38,343 nt of DNA, taken from NCBI GenBank assembly GCA_017623815.1, contig JAGAOK010000080.1, forward strand, positions 1-38,343. Direction: 5' to 3'. The notes beneath the pieces were generated by a model. It ran no database searches. It was not told where the DNA came from and saw nothing but the letters and a program-made list of their open reading frames with translations. The DNA comes from Lachnospiraceae bacterium (GTDB lineage: Bacteria; Bacillota; Clostridia; Lachnospirales; Lachnospiraceae). A program made the translations under genes and the position numbers. This document shows positions 15,582-23,948 of the stretch, piece after piece. Each line of letters begins with the position of its first letter. Positions within the stretch are counted from its first letter, which is position 1.

Positions 15582-16733
15582 ATGACAACAAACGAAAAAG
15601 CATTACAGCTTCATGAGCAGTGGCAGGGAAAGCTGGACACAGTTTCCAAAGTAAAAGTAAATTCCAGAGAAGCTTTGTCTTTAGCCTATACACCGGGAGT
15701 GGCAGAGCCATGCAAGGTGATTGCCGAGGATAAAGAAGCTGCATACAAATATACAATGAAAAGCAATACCGTTGCCGTCATTTCCGACGGAAGTGCTGTA
15801 CTCGGACTCGGAAATATCGGTCCTCACGCTGCCATGCCGGTTATGGAAGGCAAATGTGTGTTGTTCAAAGAATTCGGTAATGTGAATGCTGTTCCGATCT
15901 GCCTCGATACCCAGGATACAGAGGAACTGATCAAAACCATTACCTATCTTGCACCAAATTATGGCGGAATCAATTTGGAAGACATCAGTGCACCACGTTG
16001 TTTTGAAATAGAAGAAAGACTGAAGGCGACTCTTGACATTCCTGTCTTCCACGATGACCAGCACGGAACTGCCATCGTTGTTTTAGCAGGTATCATCAAC
16101 GGACTCAAAGTAGTCGGTAAAACCAAAGAAAACTGTAAAGTCGTAATCAACGGCGCCGGAAGTGCCGGCGTGGCGATCACCAAACTTTTACTTACCTATG
16201 GATTTAAAAACATCATAATGTGCGACCGTGTCGGTATTCTTTCCAAAGAGACCGAAGGTCTGAACTGGATGCAGAAAGAAATGACACAGCTTACCAACTT
16301 ACATGGAGAAACCGGAACTTTAGCCGACGCCCTGAAAGGCGCAGATATTTTTGTCGGTGTTTCCGCTCCGAATATTGTCACACCGGAAATGGTCGCTTCC
16401 ATGAACTGCGATTCCATCTTATTTGCCATGGCAAACCCGGTGCCTGAAATTATGCCGGATGTTGCCAAAGCAGCCGGTGCCAGAGTGGTCGGAACCGGTC
16501 GTTCTGACTTCCCTAACCAGGTCAACAATGTTGTTGCTTTCCCGGGTATTTTCAAAGGTGCTCTGGAAGGACGCGCCCCACAGATTACGGAAGAAATGAA
16601 ATTAGCAGCAGCAAACGCTCTTGCAGCACTTGTTTCTCCGCAGGAGTTGTCTGAGGACAACATTCTTCCGGAAGCATTTGATCCCCGCGTAGCAGAAGCT
16701 GTGGCTAACGCTGTAAAAGCCCATATTAAATAA
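15582..16733 (+). CDS. NAD(P)-dependent malic enzyme
   Basis: 383 residues, the short bacterial form. It converts malate to pyruvate and CO2 with reduction of NAD(P). The catalytic domain has LSLAYTPGVAEPCK, SDGSAVLGLGNIGP, the metal-binding region NLEDISAPRCFEIE and FHDDQHGTA. The NAD(P)-binding domain has VVINGAGSAGVA, then AMANPVPEI and GRSDFPNQVNN. GGAAAGGAACTAAGTT precedes the ATG. It is first in a plus-strand operon with a TIGR01212 radical SAM gene and DUF4364. It could supply pyruvate to the por complex encoded nearby, but this link is inferred. Cofactor preference cannot be read with confidence. Confidence 0.94.
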   Translation: MTTNEKALQLHEQWQGKLDTVSKVKVNSREALSLAYTPGVAEPCKVIAEDKEAAYKYTMKSNTVAVISDGSAVLGLGNIGPHAAMPVMEGKCVLFKEFGNVNAVPICLDTQDTEELIKTITYLAPNYGGINLEDISAPRCFEIEERLKATLDIPVFHDDQHGTAIVVLAGIINGLKVVGKTKENCKVVINGAGSAGVAITKLLLTYGFKNIIMCDRVGILSKETEGLNWMQKEMTQLTNLHGETGTLADALKGADIFVGVSAPNIVTPEMVASMNCDSILFAMANPVPEIMPDVAKAAGARVVGTGRSDFPNQVNNVVAFPGIFKGALEGRAPQITEEMKLAAANALAALVSPQELSEDNILPEAFDPRVAEAVANAVKAHIK

Positions 16734-16742
16734 AGAATTCCT

Positions 16743-17702
16743 ATGGATGCAAACAAACCTTATAACAGCCTGAGTGCTTATTTAAAAAATAAATACGGAG
16801 AAAAGATCTTTAAGATTGCACTGGACGGTGGTTTTACCTGCCCAAACCGTGACGGAACAAAAGGCAGCAAAGGCTGTATCTTCTGTTCGGAAGGAGGAAG
16901 CGGCGAGTTTGCAACCGCTGTGACCGAAACTTCGGTTCCGGCGCAGATTGAGAAAGCCCTTTCCTTATTCGGAAACAAAAACATCGGTCGCAAGTACATT
17001 GCCTATTTTCAGGCCTATACCGGTACCTATGACAAACCGGAAAGACTCCTTGCGCTCTATCGCGCTGCGCTTTCCCATCCGCTGGTCTGTGGAATTTCCA
17101 TTGCCACACGACCGGACTGCCTCGGGCCGGAGGTTTTGGATGTTCTGCGGCTTTGTCAGAAAGAGTTTTCCGAAAAATTCATCTGGGTAGAGCTCGGTCT
17201 GCAAACCATTCATGCCGGCACCGCCACCTATATCCGGCGCGGTTATCCGCTCTCTTGTTTTGAGGACGCCATCCGTGATTTGCACGCGATGTCCATACCG
17301 GTCATTGTACATGTCATCCTCGGACTTCCGGGAGAAAGCGATGCGGATGTGCTGGAAACCATCCATTATTTGAATCGTTGCCATATTTTCGGTATCAAGC
17401 TTCAACTCTTACATGTACTTAGAAATACCGATCTTGCAACCGAATATGAAAACGGAGTCTTCCGATGCCTGACAAAAGAGCACTATATCAACCTGCTGAT
17501 AAGTTGCATTGATCATTTGGATCCGGATATCGTACTTCATCGTGTCACCGGTGACGGCCCGGCCGATTTGCTGGTTGCACCAAAGTGGAGTCTTCAGAAA
17601 TGGGACACACTTAATACATTACACCGCCTCATGCAGGAAGGCGGACATTATCAGGGCCGGGATTATTCGCCTTCCCCTGCTGACAGAAAGGAACCTACAT
17701 GA
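16743..17702 (+). CDS. TIGR01212-family radical SAM protein (YhcC/YtqA-like)
   Basis: 319 residues. The cluster cysteines are spaced unusually, C33-x11-C45-x2-C48 (CPNRDGTKGSKGCIFC), as is typical of TIGR01212 proteins. A GGSGEF loop follows, and IWVELGLQTIHAGTATYIRRGY and VHVILGLPGE match later radical SAM strands. From memory, the Bacillus subtilis member YtqA (MnmL) acts in mnm5s2U tRNA wobble-uridine modification, which may apply here. The ATG lies 9 bases after the malic enzyme stop with only a weak ribosome site, so coupled translation is likely. The stop overlaps the next gene's ATG. Confidence 0.88.
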   Translation: MDANKPYNSLSAYLKNKYGEKIFKIALDGGFTCPNRDGTKGSKGCIFCSEGGSGEFATAVTETSVPAQIEKALSLFGNKNIGRKYIAYFQAYTGTYDKPERLLALYRAALSHPLVCGISIATRPDCLGPEVLDVLRLCQKEFSEKFIWVELGLQTIHAGTATYIRRGYPLSCFEDAIRDLHAMSIPVIVHVILGLPGESDADVLETIHYLNRCHIFGIKLQLLHVLRNTDLATEYENGVFRCLTKEHYINLLISCIDHLDPDIVLHRVTGDGPADLLVAPKWSLQKWDTLNTLHRLMQEGGHYQGRDYSPSPADRKEPT

Positions 17703-18214
17703 CTCAAGATCCACATACCATATATAAACTGATTGTACTCTATATGCTCAGCCGCGTCACATTTCCTTTGACACGTGCCCAGATTACGGATTTCATCCTC
17801 GGCAAAGAGTACACCAACTATATGACTCTGCAGACTGTGTTCGCACAGCTCTCCGACAGTAATATGATTGAAGAAAAAACCGTCCGCAACCGGACGCAGC
17901 TTTTTATTACGGAAGAAGGCTCCGATACCCTTCACTTTTTCGAAAATCGGATCTCTCCGGAAATAAAAAAAGACGTGGATAACCACTTGCGTGAAAAATC
18001 CATGTCTTTAAAAAACGAAGCCTCTATATCAGCAGATTATTTTAAGAGTACCGACGGCGAATACAAAGCCCACCTTGTTGCCCGTGAGAAAAAGCAGCCT
18101 TTGGTTGACATAACACTGTCTGTTCCAACCGAAGAAATCGCCGCTTCCATCTGTGAAAAATGGGAACGAAAAAATCAGGATATCTATCAGTACTTAGTTG
18201 AGCAGCTCTTTTAG
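17699..18214 (+). CDS. DUF4364 family winged-helix-like protein
   Basis: 171 residues. The N-terminal half (YKLIVLYMLSRVTFPLTRAQITDFIL, then YTNYMTLQTVFAQLSDSNMIEE) looks like a winged helix, and the remainder (YKAHLVAREKKQPLVDITLSVPTEEIAASICEKWE) is the typical DUF4364 C-terminal half. The role is not established; a transcription regulator is suggested by the fold. It overlaps the radical SAM gene by 4 bases, and its last 21 bases overlap the 3' end of the convergent phosphodiesterase gene. Confidence 0.82.
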   Translation: MTQDPHTIYKLIVLYMLSRVTFPLTRAQITDFILGKEYTNYMTLQTVFAQLSDSNMIEEKTVRNRTQLFITEEGSDTLHFFENRISPEIKKDVDNHLREKSMSLKNEASISADYFKSTDGEYKAHLVAREKKQPLVDITLSVPTEEIAASICEKWERKNQDIYQYLVEQLF

Positions 18215-19522
18215 GGCTGCTCCGTCTGTATCCGGAAGTGTCACCCCAAGAATCTCCGCCAGCGTCGGACCTTCATCCCACAAATGCATTTCATCTGCAC
18301 AAGTTCCTTCTGCCACACGATATCCCGTCATCATAAAGAAGGTTTCATACTCGGGAAGATCCGGAAGATACCCATGCGTCGCTAACATTGCATGCTCTGT
18401 CATCTCTTCCACCTTCTCAAAAGGCTTTTCAAATCCATTCTGAAAATAATATCCCGGCATTGCTTCCAACATACAAACACAATTTCCGTCTGCCCCAAGC
18501 TGCTCTGCCTCTTTTCTCGTAATCACCCGTTTCATCATTTCTTTCGGAATTTTATTCAGACACTCCCGAAGGCGCACCATCAGTTCCTGACGCTCCTTCC
18601 CTGCTCCCATCTTAAGTATCTTTGCCGTCTTATGTGATGGGTAAATATAACAGGCGCCGTCACAATGCTGTGCATAGAAATCATAATCTGCAATTTTTCC
18701 GTCATCCGCAACCCGCAGCAGAGCATCTTTGTAAAGATAATAGTTCGGATATACTGCCGTGTGGGTATCCATCTGACAATGATCTCCCAGCACAACTACC
18801 GTTGTTTTTTCCATATCTCCGGTCTCCTCAAGTGCCTTGAGGAACCGGCCGAGTCTGATATCATGCCTCTGCATCGCTTCCTGCACCTTCGGTGCATCCA
18901 GCCCGTCATTATGTCTGTGGGTATCCACATCCGTCAAATGAATCAAAAATAAATCCGGATTATATTTGCGAATGGTATACTCCGCCGCCTCTGTTACGAA
19001 ATTGTCCAGATTCGGCTGTTTTACCCCGTCCAAAAGATGACCGAACTTTTTCAAAAGCTCAATTTGATATAAAATCGGACCGTTTAGTGCTGAAATCATG
19101 ACCTGATTTTGCCATACTCTGTTTGGGAATATTTCAGGAACACAGTACTTAATTTTACTCTGTGCCGTAACCGGCCAAAGAAGCGCTGCGGTTGTCCACC
19201 CGTTCTTCCGCGCCTGATCGTAAATGGTAGTTACATTTATATATTTTCTCTGCCAGAGCCAGTCTTCTTTTCCGCTCCGCTTCGGCTGAAGGCGGATATT
19301 GTTCACCACGCCGTGTCGCCCCGGTTTCATTCCCGTCACAATGGAAGAATGCGCCGGATAGGTAATCGACGGATATACACTCTTTACATGATCACAATAT
19401 GCTGACCTGTCCCAAATCCGTTTGAAATTCGGAAGGCTTCTCATATATTCCAAATCTCTGCTGCCGACTGCATCCAGAGAAACCACAAGCATCCTCTGCC
19501 CGTCTACTCTTCTTTTAACCAT
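18194..19522 (-). CDS. Alkaline phosphatase superfamily protein (nucleotide pyrophosphatase/phosphodiesterase type)
   Basis: 442 residues. Visible metal and catalytic positions are Asp17 in VVSLDAVGSRD, nucleophile Thr54 in YPSITYPAHSSIVTG, LTDVDTHRHN, VVLGDHCQM and ATHGYLP. These match the two-zinc centre of the NPP/AP superfamily. There is no signal peptide, so it probably acts in the cytoplasm on a phosphodiester or phosphonate-type substrate that cannot be named. The ATG at 19522 lies inside the end of rarA (19-base overlap) with AGGAG 8 bases before it. The gene ends convergently with DUF4364. Confidence 0.85.
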   Translation of the reverse strand: MVKRRVDGQRMLVVSLDAVGSRDLEYMRSLPNFKRIWDRSAYCDHVKSVYPSITYPAHSSIVTGMKPGRHGVVNNIRLQPKRSGKEDWLWQRKYINVTTIYDQARKNGWTTAALLWPVTAQSKIKYCVPEIFPNRVWQNQVMISALNGPILYQIELLKKFGHLLDGVKQPNLDNFVTEAAEYTIRKYNPDLFLIHLTDVDTHRHNDGLDAPKVQEAMQRHDIRLGRFLKALEETGDMEKTTVVVLGDHCQMDTHTAVYPNYYLYKDALLRVADDGKIADYDFYAQHCDGACYIYPSHKTAKILKMGAGKERQELMVRLRECLNKIPKEMMKRVITRKEAEQLGADGNCVCMLEAMPGYYFQNGFEKPFEKVEEMTEHAMLATHGYLPDLPEYETFFMMTGYRVAEGTCADEMHLWDEGPTLAEILGVTLPDTDGAALKELLN

Positions 19523-20823
19523 TTCATATGCTCCTGTACTCTGCGTTCATATCCCATTTCTGTCGGCTGATAAAATGCGGTTCCGACCAGTTCATCCGGT
19601 AAATACTGCTGGTGCGCATAATGCTTCGGATAGTCATGGGCATACTGATATCCGATACCATGACCGAGTTTTGCCGCTCCCTTATAATGTGCATCCTGCA
19701 AATGCGTCGGTACCTTTAAGTTCCCTGTTTTCTTTACGCAGTCCGATGCTGCAAAAATCGCCTCACACGCCGTGTTGCTTTTCGGTGCTGTCGCAATATA
19801 AATTGCCGCCTGTGACAGAATAATCTGTGCCTCCGGCATTCCGACCCGCTCTACCGCCAGCGAAGCACTGACCGCCACCTGAAGTGCCTGCGGATCCGCC
19901 ATACCGACATCCTCCGATGCACAAATCATCATGCGTCTTGCAATAAAAGTCACGCTTTCTCCCGCGTACAACATTTTTGCCAGATAATAAACCGCCGCAT
20001 CAGGATCCGAACCACGCATGCTCTTGATAAATGCAGAAATCGTATCGTAATGATTGTCCCCTGATTTGTCGTATTTTATCACTCTTTTTTGTATACATTC
20101 CGATGCAACCGGAAGTGTAATATGGATTTTTCCGTCTTCACTCCTTGCCGTCGTGAGCACACCAATCTCAATCGCGTTGAGCGCATGACGGGCATCCCCG
20201 CCTGCCACATCCGCTAAAAACTCCAGCGCCTCCTCATCAATACAGGCATCATATGCCCCCATTCCCTTCTCGGTATCCGTGAGCGCGCGGGTCAGGAGAT
20301 CTTTCACATCGTCTTTTTCGAGCGGTTTTAATTCAAAAATAATAGATCTTGAAATCAAAGCCCCGTTCACCTCAAAATACGGATTCTCCGTCGTAGCTCC
20401 GATCAAAACGATGGTTCCGTCTTCCACAAACGGCAAAAGATAATCCTGCTGCCCTTTGTTAAAACGATGTATCTCATCGATAAACAGAATCGTTTTCTTC
20501 TGATACATACCAAGTGTATCCTTCGCTTTTGTCACAACCTCTTCCATGTCTTTTTTACCGGCAACGGTTGCGTTAATCTGCGTAAACTCTGCACTCGTCG
20601 TATTCGCAATCACTTTGGCAATCGTCGTTTTTCCGGTTCCCGGCGGTCCGTAAAAAATAAGGGAACTGAGCTTATCTGCCTTAATCGCACGATAAAGCAA
20701 CTTATCTTCTCCTAAAATATGCTTCTGTCCGACAATCTCACCGAGCGTTGTCGGTCGCATCCGCGCTGCCAGCGGCGATTCCTTTTCCATTGTATTTTCG
20801 CGCATGTATTCAAACAAATCCAT
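19504..20823 (-). CDS. rarA: Replication-associated recombination ATPase RarA (MgsA)
   Basis: 439 residues. An AAA+ core carries Walker A YGPPGTGKTT, Walker B ILFIDEIHRF, sensor 1 GATTENP and the arginine region ALISRS. The C-terminal helical tetramerisation domain includes GSDPDAAVYYLAKML and YKGAAKLGHG. RarA acts at stalled replication forks. The start MDLFEYMRENT at 20823 is preferred because AGAGG lies 7 bases upstream, while the longer frame to 20904 begins inside the promoter. It is followed by an overlapping phosphodiesterase gene. Confidence 0.95.
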   Translation of the reverse strand: MDLFEYMRENTMEKESPLAARMRPTTLGEIVGQKHILGEDKLLYRAIKADKLSSLIFYGPPGTGKTTIAKVIANTTSAEFTQINATVAGKKDMEEVVTKAKDTLGMYQKKTILFIDEIHRFNKGQQDYLLPFVEDGTIVLIGATTENPYFEVNGALISRSIIFELKPLEKDDVKDLLTRALTDTEKGMGAYDACIDEEALEFLADVAGGDARHALNAIEIGVLTTARSEDGKIHITLPVASECIQKRVIKYDKSGDNHYDTISAFIKSMRGSDPDAAVYYLAKMLYAGESVTFIARRMMICASEDVGMADPQALQVAVSASLAVERVGMPEAQIILSQAAIYIATAPKSNTACEAIFAASDCVKKTGNLKVPTHLQDAHYKGAAKLGHGIGYQYAHDYPKHYAHQQYLPDELVGTAFYQPTEMGYERRVQEHMKWLKEE

Positions 20824-20885
20824 AATATGCCTCTGCTCTTTCTTATCTTTTCCCATCATGCAAATATCCATGAAGGCTTTATAAA

Positions 20886-20914
20886 AGTATATCTGACAAA
20901 ACACTGAAATTCAA
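20886..20914 (-). promoter_or_regulatory. Promoter of rarA
   Basis: TTGAAT (20909-20914) and TATACT (20886-20891) are 17 bases apart on the minus strand. The -35 box lies 3 bases from the stop codon of the preceding deacetylase gene. No LexA-type box was seen here. Confidence 0.65.
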
Positions 20915-20916
20915 TC

Positions 20917-21615
20917 CTAGTCAAACAAAATCTCATCCAGTGTCACAAACATGTAGCCCCTCTCTTTCAGTTCATCCACAATTGCCAGTGCCGCCTGAAC
21001 ACTCGAGGCGGAAGCATCATGCATCAATATAATGGCATTTTCCTCTGCCTCGGGTAACACATTTTGCATTATCGTTCCGACATCGGAAAGTTCCCAGTCG
21101 CGCGAATCTATCGTCCAGAGCACTTCCACCATCGGCGGTTCAAAGACAATCCCCTGCGGACTTTTCCCAAACGGCGGTCGAAGCAGCTGGGGATACTGGC
21201 CCGTAACCTCATAAATAACCTCGTTTGTCCGGCCAACCTGCATAAGCGCCTCTTCGCTTTCCATCTTGCGCAGGTCCTCATGATAATAGGAATGATTTCC
21301 GATCATGTGCCCATCCTGCGCTATTTTCTTTGCAATCTCAGGATGCTCCGTCACTTGCTGCCCCAGCAGAAAAAAGGTTGCTTTTACCTTGCGCTCCTTT
21401 AACCCTTCCAGCAGCGGAACCGTATATTTCCCATGGGGACCGTCATCAAATGTAAGGGCAATCTTTTTCACTTCCACCGGTATCCTCATATCAACTTCCG
21501 CCGCCGTCTGACAAACGGTCTCTTCCTTCCTCCCGTATCCGCAAAACAATAGCATAAGCAATAACAAATCCGTTATCAAAAGGATTCCGATTCCTGGTTT
21601 GGGTCGAAATTTCAT
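20917..21615 (-). CDS. Membrane-anchored polysaccharide deacetylase (NodB domain)
   Basis: 232 residues. A signal anchor (about 8-27) is followed by a NodB domain with TFDDGP at 55-60 (catalytic Asp57 and metal Asp58), the metal-binding HSYYH at 108-112, RPPFG at 146-150, SRDW at 171-174 and LMHD at 197-200. All five expected motifs are present. It should remove acetyl groups from a cell-wall or extracellular glycan such as peptidoglycan, outside the membrane. The ATG follows GGAG. It lies 40 bases after the TIGR03915 gene and may share its transcript. Confidence 0.9.
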   Translation of the reverse strand: MKFRPKPGIGILLITDLLLLMLLFCGYGRKEETVCQTAAEVDMRIPVEVKKIALTFDDGPHGKYTVPLLEGLKERKVKATFFLLGQQVTEHPEIAKKIAQDGHMIGNHSYYHEDLRKMESEEALMQVGRTNEVIYEVTGQYPQLLRPPFGKSPQGIVFEPPMVEVLWTIDSRDWELSDVGTIMQNVLPEAEENAIILMHDASASSVQAALAIVDELKERGYMFVTLDEILFD

Positions 21616-21655
21616 AGACGCTCCACATCATCTCTTCTTAACAATATATGCACTC

Positions 21656-22423
21656 TCAGTTGTCAAATTCCAACATATAATCACGATACCGCAAGGCACA
21701 AAAATTCCTCTGACATTTATAATTATGTCTCTGCTTAATTGCAATCGCTCTAAAAAAAGTCTTCCAAAGCTGTTCATATTCCTTTGCACGGTCACTGTTC
21801 CAAAGGCGCTCTATTGCCTCCTTGTCAATCGGGGATAAAAACCACTTCTTTCCCCTCTCATGAAACACTCCCATCTCGCTGTTGTCATCTATGATCACAA
21901 AATGCTCCTCCGGAAAACGGTCCGCAAAGTGTCCTGCCATAAGCGGAAGCACAAAATTCTTTGGTTTAATCCGCGCCAGTAAAATCCCGTTTTCCAGCTC
22001 CGCAAAGCGGACAAACTCACGAAAGCTGTGAGCTTCATTGGTGACATTCCGGCAGAGTTCAAACATCCTGCACACTTCCTCTTTTGCATGCATATCCGTA
22101 ATTACTGTTCCATATCGGAAACCTATTTTTAAAAATCGGTAGATTGCCATAATCTTATCCTCTTCATATGACAGCGAAGCGGTATAAATCTGTCTGTAGG
22201 CTTCCGGCGATATCTTACGGCTTACGGAACGCGCCACCTTAACCGCCTTCTCCATATCCGTCTCCACATAGCGGTATTCTGCAAACAGTTCCATGGCAAA
22301 CTCACCGTCAGCCAGAATCGAAAGCCTCTCGTCCGGAATACGGGCAGCCCATGCATCATAAATCGCGGTAAACACTCCGTCCGGCGTATTTTCACAAATA
22401 TAAACTATCTTTCCGTTTTCCAT
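21656..22423 (-). CDS. TIGR03915-family putative DNA metabolism protein (DUF4130)
   Basis: 255 residues. FTAIYDAWAARI near the start, RFLKIGFRYG and the late LWNSDRAKEYEQLWKTFFRAIAIKQRHNYKCQRNFCALRYRDYMLEF match DUF4130/TIGR03915. In other bacteria this domain can be fused to a UdgX-like uracil-DNA glycosylase domain; here it stands alone. It lies 4 bases after the TIGR03916 radical SAM gene, its regular partner, and is controlled by the LexA box upstream of that gene. A role in DNA repair is therefore likely, but the reaction is unknown. Cysteines and basic residues cluster near the C-terminus. Confidence 0.85.
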   Translation of the reverse strand: MENGKIVYICENTPDGVFTAIYDAWAARIPDERLSILADGEFAMELFAEYRYVETDMEKAVKVARSVSRKISPEAYRQIYTASLSYEEDKIMAIYRFLKIGFRYGTVITDMHAKEEVCRMFELCRNVTNEAHSFREFVRFAELENGILLARIKPKNFVLPLMAGHFADRFPEEHFVIIDDNSEMGVFHERGKKWFLSPIDKEAIERLWNSDRAKEYEQLWKTFFRAIAIKQRHNYKCQRNFCALRYRDYMLEFDN

Positions 22424-22427
22424 GATC

Positions 22428-23867
22428 TCACCCCGATTTCATACTGTTTTCTGTCAGAAAACTCTGATCATCAAAAAGCGTAAGCTGACGAAACGTCACA
22501 TTATAATCCAGTTCCCAATTCTTCTGACGATCCAGATCCAGAATTCTTCTTGTAATATAATCCTCATCAATTTTGGTTTTGTACATCATTTTTCCATTAC
22601 AAGTAATAAAATAATGCGCCCGCTTTAATACCACGCCTATCCTGCGCAGATGCTCAAACTCCAGTTTCTCGCTTCTTCGTGCGCGGACAATCCTGCGCGC
22701 AGACTTTACTCCAATCCCCGGAACACGCAATAAAAGATCATATGGTGCCCGGTTAATCTCCACCGGAAAATGCTCCAGATGACGGATGGCCCATTCACAC
22801 TTCGGATCCAGATATACATTAAAGTTTGGTCTATCTGCCGACAAAAGCTCCTGCGCCTTAAATCCGTAAAATCGAAGCAGCCAGTCCGCCTGATACAGGC
22901 GATGCTCCCGAAGAAGCGGGGGCTTTGTACCCGGATCCGGCAAAGCACTGTCCTCATTCAGCGCCACGTACGCCGAATAAAACACCCGCTTTAAATCATA
23001 ATTCTGATACAGAGACTCAGCCACCGTAAGCAGCTGATAATCATTCTCCTGCGTTGCCCCTACAATCATCTGTGTACTCTGCCCCGCCGGAACAAAATCC
23101 TGCTTCTGTCGCAGCGACGGTGCCTGAAAATCACTTCTGTCCGGCACTTTTATCACCGCTTCATCTAATGCACTGCCCTGTCCATATCCCGGCTTCTGCT
23201 GCATAAGAGCCGGCAGACTCTGTTTCTTTCCGTCCGTCAGAAGCATTCTCTGCCCGTAAATCCCTTTTTGAATCTGACGCATCGGAAGTAAAATCTTCTC
23301 CCTGCTCTTTCCGGGGGCCAGCGTTTTTAATCCCTCCGCTGTCGCAAGCTCCAGATTCAGACTCATTCGATCCGCCAGAAATCCAACAGCCTCGACCAGT
23401 TCAGGCGACGCTCCCGGAATCCCTTTGACATGAATATATCCGTTGAACTTATACTTTTCACGCAGAAGCTTTAATGCAATATAAATCTGCTCCATCGTCT
23501 CGTCCGGACTATGGCGCACTCCGGAACTTAAGAACAGCCCTTCAATATAATTACGCCGATAAAACTGTATGGTCAGCTCGCAGACCTCCTCCGGCGTAAA
23601 AGCGGTGCGCAGCGTATCATTGGAACGACGGTTGATACAATATTTACAGTCATGAATACACTCATTTGTAAGCAATATCTTGAGCAGCGAAATGCATCTC
23701 CCATCCGCCGCAAAACTATGACAGATTCCGGCAGCTGCGGTATTACCCAGCATCCCTGCTTTCCCCTTGCGCTCCACCCCGCTTGAGGTGCATGCGACAT
23801 CGTATTTAGCCGCATCCGACAAAATCTCCAGTTTCTCCTCTAATGACAAATTTTCCACTACCAACAT
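22428..23867 (-). CDS. TIGR03916-family putative DNA modification/repair radical SAM protein
   Basis: 479 residues. The radical SAM motif is C70-x3-C74-x2-C77 (CIHDCKYC). Further cysteines at 26, 49 and 58 (DVACTSSGV, GICHSF, GRC) lie in N-terminal segments typical of the family. GQSTQMIVGAT is another family landmark. A helix-hairpin-helix motif (LLRVPGIGVKSARRIVRARR) near residues 395-415 should bind DNA. A Gln/Lys/Pro-rich stretch before FVPAGQST (about residues 215-265) looks like an insertion of some 40 residues. The ATG at 23867 follows GGGTGA and lies behind a LexA box. The substrate lesion or base is unknown. Confidence 0.88.
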   Translation of the reverse strand: MLVVENLSLEEKLEILSDAAKYDVACTSSGVERKGKAGMLGNTAAAGICHSFAADGRCISLLKILLTNECIHDCKYCINRRSNDTLRTAFTPEEVCELTIQFYRRNYIEGLFLSSGVRHSPDETMEQIYIALKLLREKYKFNGYIHVKGIPGASPELVEAVGFLADRMSLNLELATAEGLKTLAPGKSREKILLPMRQIQKGIYGQRMLLTDGKKQSLPALMQQKPGYGQGSALDEAVIKVPDRSDFQAPSLRQKQDFVPAGQSTQMIVGATQENDYQLLTVAESLYQNYDLKRVFYSAYVALNEDSALPDPGTKPPLLREHRLYQADWLLRFYGFKAQELLSADRPNFNVYLDPKCEWAIRHLEHFPVEINRAPYDLLLRVPGIGVKSARRIVRARRSEKLEFEHLRRIGVVLKRAHYFITCNGKMMYKTKIDEDYITRRILDLDRQKNWELDYNVTFRQLTLFDDQSFLTENSMKSG

Positions 23868-23890
23868 AAAAATCACCCGCCTGCATATAT

Positions 23891-23904
23891 CGAACATTTG
23901 TTCT
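23891..23904 (-). promoter_or_regulatory. LexA (SOS) box
   Basis: CGAACATTTGTTCT contains GAAC-N4-GTTC, the core of the Firmicutes LexA operator (consensus CGAAC-N4-GTTCG). It lies directly after the -10 box, across the expected transcription start, where a bound LexA dimer would block transcription. An outer inverted repeat CTGCATAT/ATATGCAG (23881-23888 and 23913-23920) flanks it. Confidence 0.85.
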
Positions 23905-23933
23905 ATTATGACATATGCAGCCGGGTTTGTCAA
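23905..23933 (-). promoter_or_regulatory. Promoter of the TIGR03916-TIGR03915 operon
   Basis: A perfect TTGACA (23928-23933) and CATAAT (23905-23910) are 17 bases apart on the minus strand. The LexA box begins at the base after the -10 box. Confidence 0.8.
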
Positions 23934-23948
23934 TTTGTATTTGATACT

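Noticed and set aside
18199-18221. Hairpin at the DUF4364/phosphodiesterase junction as a terminator
   Set aside because: The repeat is part of both coding ends (LKELL and EQLF codons) and no T-tract follows on either strand.
20824-20904. Longer start of RarA
   Set aside because: The upstream ATG lies inside the promoter spacer, and the family normally starts at MDLF-(D/E)-YMRE.
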